Notes under the pieces: model-generated | What the model saw: the letters and a program-made list of their open reading frames with translations, nothing else | Databases searched by the model: none | Told to the model about the DNA's origin: nothing | Made by a program: the position numbers and the translations under genes | Part shown: positions 33,775 to 43,018 of the stretch, piece after piece | How positions within the stretch are numbered: the stretch's first letter is position 1 | Layout: each line of letters begins with the position of its first letter | Assembly: GCF_964355755.1 (NCBI RefSeq) | Contig: NC_092679.1 | Coordinates: 11,398,932-11,462,931 of the forward strand | Source of the DNA: Antedon mediterranea | Taxonomy: Eukaryota > Echinodermata > Crinoidea > Comatulida > Antedonidae | Reading direction: 5' to 3' | DNA length: 64,000 nucleotides

Positions 33775-34020
33775 GGGTAACCTCTTCAGTCAAAGACTGA
33801 TCTCCCAGAGGGCCCAGTTGGTGATCAGTGGCTGTGATGTACTAATACACCGGGGTAACCCCCTACTCGTCTCGAAAGATGTACTAGGTTCTTTAAAGTG
33901 CACACGAGCTAGATGTGTACACTGGACCTACGGTTTATAGTCCTTATCCGAGAAGACTCGTTCTACCACCAGAACCATGGAGTGAGTGAGCCTCGAACCC
34001 CTGCCGATGTTATGGCTACG
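33775..34020 (-). mobile_element. SINE-like repeat, copy in SLC17 intron
   Basis: The longest and best-preserved copy of the family also seen at 24955 and, diverged and inverted, near 43265-43400. On the minus strand it contains GGGGTTCGAGGCTC, a good match to a pol III B box. It lies between the third and fourth visible SLC17 exons. Confidence 0.55.
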
Positions 34021-34153
34021 TAAACATCTGTATTTCAGTTAAATGGTTTTTTTTCCGACTAATTTTTGGTGAAAGTTAATTACTATTATGATACTTTATC
34101 CATAAACGTGCTTCTCACCATGATAATTATGTCCATAAAATGTTTATTTTCAG

Positions 34154-34221
34154 AATTCTCTCGAAAGATGGATTGTCTTATTTTCAGAATTCTCTCGAAC
34201 GATGGATTGTCTTATTTTAAC
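34154..34221 (+). repeat. 34-bp tandem duplication spanning a splice acceptor and exon start
   Basis: 34154-34187 and 34188-34221 match except for one internal base and the last three or four bases. Each copy is preceded by TTATTTTCAG, so two acceptors exist. Only entry at the first acceptor gives an open frame to the stop at 34339 in the phase set by the previous exon. Confidence 0.85.
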
Positions 34222-34339
34222 GGGTGGAATCAATTTACTAGGAATGGTGTATTTTATCATGTTTTCCGAAGCTGAACAGCAAGTTTGGTCAGAGCAGAAA
34301 AACAAGAAAGATGAGAGAAGCGGTCTAATTATAAAATAA

Positions 34340-35428
34340 ATAAATATCATATCATAACATAGCCACGAAACGAGAATATGGACTAGGCTATAACAATTTA
34401 CATTATAACACCAAGAATGTAGCCAAGAACAAAATAAGAAAAACTGCAGAGACTTTAACGTAGCCGGGGAACGATGTTTTTAATATCTATTCTTTATTTT
34501 ATTTTATTTTATTTTATTTTATTCAGTCAAAACCAACAGCAATAATTACCGCCACTAACAAGTTTATCAAACTAATTTTTTTTTTATTCGTGTGTTGGTT
34601 CTGTTTATTATTCATAGCAAAACAAACAATAGACCCACCGAATGAACAGATAGCATTTTGTTTCTATTCAAATGGGAATGAGATCATATAATTTGAGATG
34701 GATAGATCAAATACCTCTCAACTCTGGTGTCACTATCAGGTTGTGAGTAAGTAAGTGATCCTCCATAACTTAGTTTACGTTTAATATACACAAGCTCATA
34801 AATGTGGGCCCATAGCCCGACATACAGTGCGATGAAGACCATCGTTTTCTTTTCATAATAACTCTTTAATTAATCTGTAAAAACTCAAGGATAATATTTA
34901 AGTTCGATTATCAATGACTTAAACACTTAGCACTCCTCCTAAAGGCCTTTTGAATGGTGTATATAATACTGTATCATCTGTTTTGTTGTAAATATTAATG
35001 TATTGCTGTTGTTAATGTTTTAAATACGAATACACATGGATAAAAAAGTTTAAAAATACACAAAAATAAAGGAAAAAAGAGGAGAATATTGGTTAATAAC
35101 AAATTAAACATATGTGCATATAAAGATACAACAACAATAATATTTTAATTGTTATTATGCCCTTTATTAGGCCTATATTTGATTGATTTAGGTGTTTTCA
35201 AATAAAACAATTCTGCAAAACTACTTACTAACTAGTTTATTTTTGTAGTTGAAATCGTATATTTTTAATTTTGAAAAGACTGAATTTTACTATATTTTGT
35301 ATTAATATGGAAATTTTTTTTTTATTCGGATCGTCTTCTGAAAAAGGCAGTGGCTGTCAAAGATGATCAATTTCATCCGGCCTGTAGTATGTTCCAGTTG
35401 ATGCGCAGCGGTCGGCGATTTCGTTCTA
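34340..35428. other. Intergenic stretch with a (TTTTA)n tract
   Basis: 34493-34524 is a TTTTA pentamer repeat. The flank AACAGCAATAATTACCGCCACTAACA resembles 26140-26165 and may be a dispersed repeat. Otherwise nothing recognised. Confidence 0.45.
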
Positions 35429-35615
35429 TTAAGCTTGGTTCCCACTAGAACGTAACGCAAGGATGTAAACGCAACGCAAGCGTTTTAACCAATGACAAGG
35501 GAAGTTAAGACAGTTAGCAACCACAAGCGAATAAGCCATCGATTGTGATTGGTCAATTCACTTGCGTTGCGTTGTTACGTCCTTGTGTTGCGTCGCTAGT
35601 GGGAACCTAGCTTAA
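35429..35615. mobile_element. 187-bp MITE with TTAAGCTTGGTTCCCACTAG ends
   Basis: Inverted ends at 35429-35448 and 35596-35615 (CTAGTGGGAACCTAGCTTAA), continuing inwards through CGTTACG and GCGTTGCG motifs. TTAA at both extremities could be the target duplication. The right half reappears truncated at 38397. Confidence 0.75.
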
Positions 35616-36241
35616 AGGCCAATAAGGCACGATTTACAAATAGTTTCTTTCCAGGAGCTATTAGAGTCTTAAACATCATGTAGACACTTTTTGTAATGTT
35701 TTTGTTCTGAGTTCGTGTTGTGTCCGTTGGATATTGTGCTTCGCCAACAGAGCAAACAAAATTTCTATGTTTTTTCTTAAAACAAATGACAATAAATGAT
35801 ACTTGACTTGACTTGATAATGTAATATTCATGTACAGAACCTTGAGCCCTCTATAGTAATTAATAATAAAATATAATAGTTAATTAATTAATTAATAGTT
35901 TTGACTTCCTAGTTTGAAGAGAGCGCTCCATGCTGTGAATCAGAGCTGTCACGTCTGTGAAAATCGTAGCTCAGTTTTGACCCTGTACTTCAAATACCGT
36001 GTTTTGGATACCGGCACGAAGTTGGTTACTTATTCCTTATTCGATATTCAATTTTTGTTGTGAAGTTGGATCCTTATTCGACATTTACATTCACATGTAT
36101 GGGGCGCAATATGTGTAATATTTTAATTAAATGATTTTATACTTACGGCTTAGACTAACTAGGGCTATGATTTATAGGGCTATAACTGCGTTATAAACGG
36201 CATGGACCGGGATGACGATACATGGGTTGGGGCGAGTAGGG
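35585..36241. repeat. Segmental duplication, copy A (partner 38397-39058)
   Basis: About 657 bp, nearly identical to 38397-39058 with a few substitutions and small indels. It spans the MITE right end, a LINE 3' end and the left arm of a foldback element. It is cut at 36241 where another repeat begins. Confidence 0.9.
35616..35815 (+). mobile_element. LINE 3'-end fragment
   Basis: Starts with the last codons of an ORF2-like frame (ARFTNSFFPGAIRVLN, then TAG) and a short 3' UTR, AATAAATG, and a TTGACTTGACTTGA tail. A second copy lies at 38428-38629 within the segmental duplication. Confidence 0.55.
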
Positions 36242-36350
36242 CAGGCCCGTAGCCAGGGGGTTTTTGGGGTTCGGGCGAACCCCCACTTTTGCGCGAACCC
36301 CCTTTTACCAGCGAACCCCCCTTGAAAAACAAAGGCCCCACTTCCAAAAT
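36242..36350. repeat. Dispersed repeat end with CCCGTAGCCAGGGGG
   Basis: GC-rich stretch of CGGGCGAACCCCC-type repeats in both orientations. The CCCGTAGCCAGG opening is one I associate with a widespread invertebrate repeat. It interrupts the foldback sequence that ends at 36241. Confidence 0.5.
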
Positions 36351-36687
36351 CGTGCAATTAATTATCAATTATAGCAGGTTTTTTGGTCATTTTACTTCTA
36401 TTGACTATGTTTAAATCGATCGAATTGTCCGATGTCAAAGTCACTGCTGAGCGTGAGATCGAGAGATTGTTGAGAGATGATGGTTATAAATATGACAGAA
36501 AATGGATTGACCAATCGCGTGCTTCGGTCGGGCTTTTCGGAACGCACAAGATCACGTTCAGTTCAGTTCAATCTTTTTGGGGATTTTTATTTTTTTCCTG
36601 GAAATATTTTTCATTAAACCAAAGAATTTCACTGTGTAAACTTGAATAAAAATGGTGCTGATTTAAATTGATACGTGTACGTAGGCC

Positions 36688-37748
36688 TACCGTATATTTC
36701 GGTGTATAAGACGCACTTTTGACACGCAAATTTGACCTCTAAATGTTACCCTAATTAATTTAATTACAGTACCTACTAATACTTAAATTAATTAAAAATA
36801 GTGTACTACTCTGCAATGTAGGCCTAGCTAGTTCTCACTTCTGTCTAACCACAGTGTGGTAACAAGTTTATTGAATTTTTAGTTAAGGTAAATTGTCATC
36901 CTCAACTGCATTAATTAATATTACAGTACGCATTAGATATTCTACCCAGGCTAGGCCTAGTAGTACTCGCGGGTGTGTATTCTAGCAGCATGCAGCATCA
37001 CAGCGCAACACATTTATGGAAGAGTCCATTAATTACGGTGGTGTCACATTTTAATTACACAATAACTATTTCCCTTGATCACGGTGGTTTATTTTTATTA
37101 CATCTCTATGTCAACAATCACATAATTTTATAATCATGTAGGCAATAGTTCGTATGTCAAGCGATATCTAAAAGAGTGTGTTGTTATTGTGTTAAGTAGC
37201 TTCCCCTAATCTCATAGTGTATATGGCCAACAGTGCTGGCCACCAGGCAAGGAGCACATGGTTAGTAATATTGCTGTAATGCATGCATGGAAATAGGAAA
37301 GATTTCATATAGGCCTACCCACCATGATATTCCTGGTTCATTACCAGCCCAAAAAACTGAACATCATTTGGATTGATTTTATAATGGTCATACACACAAT
37401 AAGAAGGTATATATTTAAATAATATGAAATTAAAGTTACTTAAATAGACATAGGCTAGCCCTACCCACACAGTGCATCGTAACCCTTTTCATTGAACGTT
37501 CAGTTGAAGTAGAGTACGATGTAATAAAGGCAATCAAACAAAATTATATCATTTGATTCTAATAAATATGTCTCAAATATCGTTGTTTTATTATTAAAAT
37601 ACCATTGTTTTGATTGTAAAATGTTTAAATTTCGGCCTAGAAATAAGTGCGTCTTATGCATCGACAACATAAAAAATACTAATATTTCAGTCTCCGTTAT
37701 GGGTGCGTCTTATACACAGGTGCGACTTGTACACCGAAATATACGGTA
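36688..37748. mobile_element. 1.06-kb DNA element with 19-bp TACCGTATATTTCGG ends
   Basis: TACCGTATATTTCGGTGTA at 36688-36706 and its exact reverse complement at 37730-37748. The subterminal GTGTATAAGACGCA motif occurs inside both ends. No transposase ORF was seen, so it is non-autonomous. Part of its right half is duplicated at 38072-38398. Confidence 0.8.
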
Positions 37749-38398
37749 CTATTTGTTTTTTATGTTTATAGGATAAGAAATTATTTAAGGGCCTAATATA
37801 ATATACTTTTTTGCAACAATAAAGCTGTATTTCATGATCAGTACTACTAACTTCCATAATACTGTACTATATAATTTCTCTGCATAACTCAGATTTTAGT
37901 AGGCAAAAAATGTCTCTGTAAGCTTATTAAAACAACCGAAATTGCTCTGAGAGCCAAAGCTTCCAGGGGCCTTCGCCCCCTGGACCCCGACCGGGGGCCC
38001 TTGGCGGCCCCCTGGCCCCCACCCTACAGTTGCTCGCTGCGCTCGCAAAATACTTGGTGTCTAGTATTCTAAGGCTAGCCCTACCCACACAGCAGTGCAT
38101 CGTAACTGAAACAATATGGGGATTTTCCTATTCATTGAACGTTCAGTTGAAGTAGAGACTGATTACGATGTAATAAAGGCAATCAAACAAAATTATATCA
38201 TTTGATTCTAATAAATATGTCTCAAATATCGTTGTTTTATTATTAAAAAATACCATTGTTTTGATTGTAAAATGTTTAAATTTCGGCCTAGAAATAAGTG
38301 CGTCTTATGCATCGACTACATAAAAAATACTAATATTTCAGTCTCCGTTATGGGTACGTCTTATACACAGGTGCGACTTCTACACCGAAATATACGGT
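37453..38398. repeat. Duplicated right half of the TACCGTA element
   Basis: 37453-37748 is repeated at 38072-38398, starting GGCTAGCCCTACCCACAC and ending in AATATACGGT. The second copy has an extra 30 bp or so near its start. Its end fuses directly to the segmental duplication at 38397. The 320 bp between the copies includes a GC-rich GGGGGCCC run (37970-38030). Confidence 0.85.
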
Positions 38399-39058
38399 GT
38401 TGCGTCGCTAGTGGGAACCTAGCTTAAAGGCCAATAAGGCACGATTTACAAATAGTTTCTTTCCAGGAGCTATTAGAGTCTTAAACATCATGTAGACACT
38501 TTTTGTAATGTTTTTGTTCTGAGTTCGTGTTGTGTCCGTTGGATATTGTGCTTCGCCAACAGAGCAAACAGAATTTCTATGTTTTTTCTTAAAACAAATG
38601 ACAATAAATGATACTTGACTTGACTTGATAATGTAATATTCATGTACAGAACCTTGAGCCCTCTATAGTAATTAATAATAAAATATAATAGTTAATTAAT
38701 TAATTAATTAATAGTTTTGACTTCCTAGTTTGGAGAGAGCGCTCCATGCTGTGAATCAGAGCTGTCACGTCTGTGAAAATCGTAGCTCAGTTTTGACCCT
38801 GTACTTCAAATACCGTGTTTTGAATACCGTCGCGAAGTTGGTTACTTAATTCCTTATTCGATATTCAATTTTTGTTGTGAAGTTGGATCCTTATTCGACA
38901 TTCACAATCACATGTATGGGGCGCAATATGTGTAATATTTTAATTAAATGATTTTATACTTACGGCTTAGACTAACTAGGGCTATGATTTATAGGGCTAT
39001 AACTTCGTTATAAACGGCATGGACCGGGATGACGATACATGGGTTGGGGCGAGTAGGG
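38397..39058. repeat. Segmental duplication, copy B (partner 35585-36241)
   Basis: Same content as the partner. Here the foldback arm continues past 39058 into a full element instead of being interrupted. Confidence 0.9.
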
Positions 39059-39931
39059 TCCAGTCATTTCAGAAAAATACCACTTGCCCCGGTGCATGCC
39101 GTCTAGCTGTCATTTTACGCCATTTTAAAACGTTACTACAATTTAAGTTTTTTTAAAATAAAAAATGCAATATAACCGCATGATTTATAGGGCTATAATT
39201 ACGTTATAAACGGCATGGACCGGGATGACGATACATGGGTTGGGGCTAGTAGGGCCCAGTCGTTTCAGAAAAATACCACTTGCCCCGGTCCATGCCGCGC
39301 CGTCTAGCTGCCATTTTACGCCATTTTAAATCGTTACTACAATTTAACGTATTTTAAAATAAAAAATCCAATATAACCGCATGATTATACCGGGACTAGT
39401 GGTATTTTTCTGAAATGACTGGACCCTACTCGCCCCAACCCATGTATCGTCATCCCGGTCCATGCCGTTTATAACGAAGTTATAGCCCTATAGCCCTAGT
39501 TAGTCTAAGCCGTAAGTATAAAATCATTTAATCCCGGTCCATGCCGTTTATAACGTAATTATAGCCCTATAAATCATACGTTTATATTTCATTTTTTATT
39601 TAAAAAAAAGTTAAATTGTGGTAACGTTTTAAAATGGCGTAAAATGACAGCTAGACGGCATGGACCGGGGCAAGTGGTATTTTTCTGAAATGAATGGACC
39701 CTACTCGCCCCAACCCATGTATCGTCATCCCGGTCCATGCCGTTTATAACGAAGTTATAGCCCTATAAATCATAGCCCTAGTTAGTCTAAGCCGTTAAGT
39801 ATAAAATCATTTAATTAAAATATTACACATATTGCGCCCCATACATGTGATTGTGAATGTCGAATAAGGATCCAACTTCACAACAAAAATTGAATATCGA
39901 ATAAGGAATAAGTAACCAACTTCACGCCGGT
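38825..39931. mobile_element. Palindromic foldback element with GGCATGGACCGGGATGAC units
   Basis: Arms begin ACCGNCGCGAAGTTGG and mirror each other from 38825 to about 39350 and back to 39931. Within the arms a block of about 190 bp (GTTATAAACGGCATGGACCG, GATACATGGGTTGGGG, CAGAAAAATACCAC) is present twice on each side (about 38993 and 39186; 39385 and 39535-39780 inverted). TTATTCGATATTCAATTTT marks the outer arm on both sides. No coding capacity was seen. A truncated left arm of the same family ends at 36241. Confidence 0.8.
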
Positions 39932-40119
39932 GTTCTTTGCTGTCCTGTTAGTTTACCGTCGACGGCTAGTTAGCTAGGCCTAGCTGTAAAAACCTGTTTT
40001 ATCAGAATATAAAAGCTAGAACTTTTTGGTAATATAATTATTTCAATTGTTTTTTTTTATTTTGCGTGGTTCTTTGGCGCGCCGGTTCTTTTACTTACTT
40101 AGGCTAGCCATAGAGATAT

Positions 40120-40305
40120 TATAAATATCTCTAGGCCTAGGCCTAGGCCTAGTAGGGCCTATATGACATGTATGGGCTAGAAAGAGGCCTAACTAGTAGG
40201 GCTAGGCCTATACTAGGCCTAGCCTACTACTAGCTAGGCCTAGGCCTACTAGTGCTAACTAGGCTAGGCCTAGTACAGTAGGCCTAGCTAGGTAGGCCCT
40301 AGTCG
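40120..40305. repeat. CTAGGCCTAG-rich block
   Basis: Overlapping TAGGCCTA and CTAGGCCTAG palindromes are packed at high density directly left of a foldback element. A similar block lies at 42355-42730. The motif is also scattered singly through the window. Confidence 0.75.
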
Positions 40306-40314
40306 GGTAGTAAC

Positions 40315-42344
40315 AAAGTGCGAGGCACGCGAGGCAGAGAAGGCATGCGAGGCAAGTCAGAAATTTATGCGAGGCATCGTTTTACCATCATCAAAAAATG
40401 CGAGGCATCATTTTATCATTTCTCAAAATTGCAAGGCAGGAAATCACCGAAATTGAAGTAGCCTAGGCCTAGGCCCGCTAGGCTAGTTTCCTTTTGCACC
40501 TGCCTTGTATTTTAACCAACTTTATCCTGAATACCACAGCTTAGAATTAGTAGGCCTACTTTAATGAAGAAAAATCACATAAAAGTAACAATAAATCCAT
40601 TAAATTGGTGATTTTACAGACGTTGTTTTTCTCGCATTTCGCACACTCAATGTTCAATATTTTGGTTTCTATGGAACGCCAAAAGAGCAAAATTAATTAG
40701 AGGGCTAAAAACTCTGTGGAATCCATTTATATTTAACGCATTATTTGGTGAAAATCAAGTACAATTTCAATAGATTTTGTCACTGTCAGTAATGAAAAAT
40801 GTTACTGTTGATAATGTACACGGTTTCGTTAACATTTTAAAGAATAAAATAGAAAAATTCATCATAATATCCTTAGTAGGATGTCCTAGGTCTAGACTAG
40901 GTAGTGATGTTGATTTAGGATCGATTATTATTCTTTGAAAACAGAACAGTATCAGCAGTAACATATTACAGCATTTTTATTGACAAATTAACAAATATAT
41001 TGAAATAAAACGTGTTTTTCACCAATAAATGCATGAGAAATTGACGCATTCCACTGAGTTTTAGTCCTCTATTATCGTTGCTCTTTTGGCGCTCCATAGA
41101 AACAAAAATATTGAACATTGAATAAGTGAAATTCGCGAACAGTGTGCGAGAAACACGCCTGTAAAATCATTAATTTAAGGATTTATTTGTTACTTTTTAT
41201 GTGATTCTTTCATTAAAGTACTCATGAGGTATACTTCTAAGGTGTGGTATTCACACGATAAAGTTAGTTATCAAATTTGGAGTAAAAATACAAGCGAAGG
41301 AAACTAGCGCCAGGTTTATTAATACGTACATGGACAACAATAAATAAAAATCGTTCGTAATATATCTAGCTTACTAAAACAGGAATAGTGTATCATTATT
41401 AAATATTACACCAATTATTATTATATCAAAATTGATTAAATTATTTTCTACATAGGCCTCTTATCTAGGTTAGGGCTAAGCATATTAGCTAAAGTTTAAT
41501 TTTAGGCCTAGTATTACAATTGTCGGACGTAAATCTTTTTTCACACGCGCTCCAGAATTCTGTCGCAATTTTTTTTCTTTGCGGCATGTTATTGGATCGC
41601 CATATCAGTTACCTTTTATTCACCGCCAGTTATTGAACTTGTCCTGGCAATCGCTGTTCACCTTATTTGCGAGAGAGGTACACCACACGTGTTGTTCCTA
41701 GAGAATGGAATGTCAAAAATGTCTTTGGCACGCCGCTCAGAGAGATGTCTGTGCGTTGCTGCTGAAACCACGTGCTATAGGAGGGGAATGCACCACAATC
41801 CTCTGAGCTGAGGGCTGAATCATTCCGCTACCTGCTAAATAGTAAAGAGGGATTTTCCATCTCTCGGGTCTACCGGATCTAGGCGCAGGGGTGTGACAAA
41901 ATATTATTTTCACTCTGCTATGTTCGAGAGACATGTGAGTGAACACGCTCGAAATGCCAACAAACATTGCAGTCATTTGATGAGTGTGTCGCTTTAACAA
42001 TTATTGTTTATCGAAAGTTAGAGACTGTCGTTCAGATTTTTGAACCGTAGTTTGGGCACTTTTGACACGATATGACTTGAATGAAAAAACAATCGTTACA
42101 TAAAAATAAACAACATGATGAGTGTATACACGAATCTATTTAGATACGCTTGTATCGATTGATTATTAGGCCTATAATATAGCATAATAGCACGTTAAGA
42201 TTTGCCTCGCACCTTTTTGAAATTGTAAACTATATGCCTCGCATGCCTCGCACTTTTGGAAATGATAAAATGATGCCTCGCACAAATATTTGGCATGCCG
42301 CGCATGCCTCGCTTGCCTCGCTGCCTCGCACTTTGTCAACACTC
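40315..42344. mobile_element. 2.03-kb foldback element with GCGAGGCA arrays and 9-bp target duplication
   Basis: Flanked by GCCCTAGTC at 40306-40314 and 42345-42353, an exact 9-bp target-site duplication. Ends are GGGTAGTAACAAAGTGCGAG and, in reverse complement, GAGTGTTGACAAAGTGCGAG. The left arm (40328-40445) and right arm (42195-42330) are opposed arrays of TGCGAGGCA/TCATTTTATCAT-type units. An inner inverted pair lies at 40552-40710 and 41040-41225 (shared strings include CAATGTTCAATATTTTG and TTTTGGCGCTCCATAGAAAC-like text). A 9-bp duplication is known for foldback and Mutator-like elements. No transposase was found. Confidence 0.85.
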
Positions 42345-42354
42345 GCCCTAGTCT

Positions 42355-42730
42355 AGAGGCCTAGATTCCCGGGAACTAGCCTAGCTAGGCTAGGCCTATC
42401 CGCATAAGACTTCATTCATGGTCATATTTGTTGGTCACTCACCATCACCGCCGCACAGCGGGTGAATTTTTTCAAATTGCCTAAGTGGAGCTTAGCCTAA
42501 GCTCGAGAGATTCTTTTGTACGAAAGTGCAATAGCACCCATTCTCGGCCTATCTGGCTAGCTAGTAGGCCGAGGCTACCTACGGTACCTACAACCTCTTA
42601 CTACTGTACTACTAGTACTAGGCTAGGCCTAGCCTGTACTAGCTGTAGGCTAGTCTCTCTAGCTATCTATGAAGTAGCCTAGCTAGTAGTCTAGAGTAGC
42701 CTAGTAGGCCTAGTACTAGTAGTACATAAT
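42355..42730. repeat. Second CTAGGCCTAG-rich block
   Basis: Dense TAGGCCTAG, CTAGTAGGCC and TACTAGTAG motifs immediately right of the foldback element and upstream of SLC25A21 copy 1. Confidence 0.7.
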
Positions 42731-43018
42731 AGACAGACGGCATTATAAACCAAAAGACCATCCGGTATACCAACCAGCTGCTTGGATGATTACGGGACGG
42801 TGAAATGTGCATTTCTAATTTAAAATTGATTAGTCTTAGGCCTAGAATATTAATTATTTATTGTTCTGCCGACCAATCTTAATTCTTACTCTTTTAAATT
42901 TATCCAAAAATGTCTGGTTTAACAAAGGCTTTTTTTATTATTAAATATTAAAATGTCGTCTTAAAATATACTGTCAATAACATTGTTATACAATCTTCAT
43001 CAGGGTTAATGAAGTCTG

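Larger units (their letters stand above)
32297..34339 (+). pseudogene. SLC17-family (sialin-like) anion transporter, C-terminal half only
   Basis: Exons 32297-32446, 32744-32876, 33018-33256 and 34154-34339 join in frame with GT-AG introns. They encode the second half of a major facilitator: FTSKPVWAIAVAKC and LIEVPTFLSNMFG; then IGVLTSMPSFIAAVTGLLSA with ADYI; then VVGFIPLVV, GFNSASVFPNAMDI and GATHTFASCTGIIPIVTG; finally LTGGINLLGMVYFIMFSEAE, a Trp-Ser-Glu stretch and a stop next to AATAAA. SLC17 members move anions such as sialate, glutamate, nucleotides or phosphate across lysosomal, vesicular or plasma membranes. Transmembrane helices 1-6 and the start codon are not visible; two LINE fragments lie where they should be. 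The first exon may extend further upstream. Exon 4 has a 34-bp duplication. Whether it is a dead relic or a gene with remote 5' exons is undecided. Confidence 0.7.

Noticed and set aside
33576-33940. Possible extra SLC17 exon between 33257 and 34153
   Set aside because: No transporter-like sequence with usable splice phases was seen; half of the interval is a SINE-like repeat.
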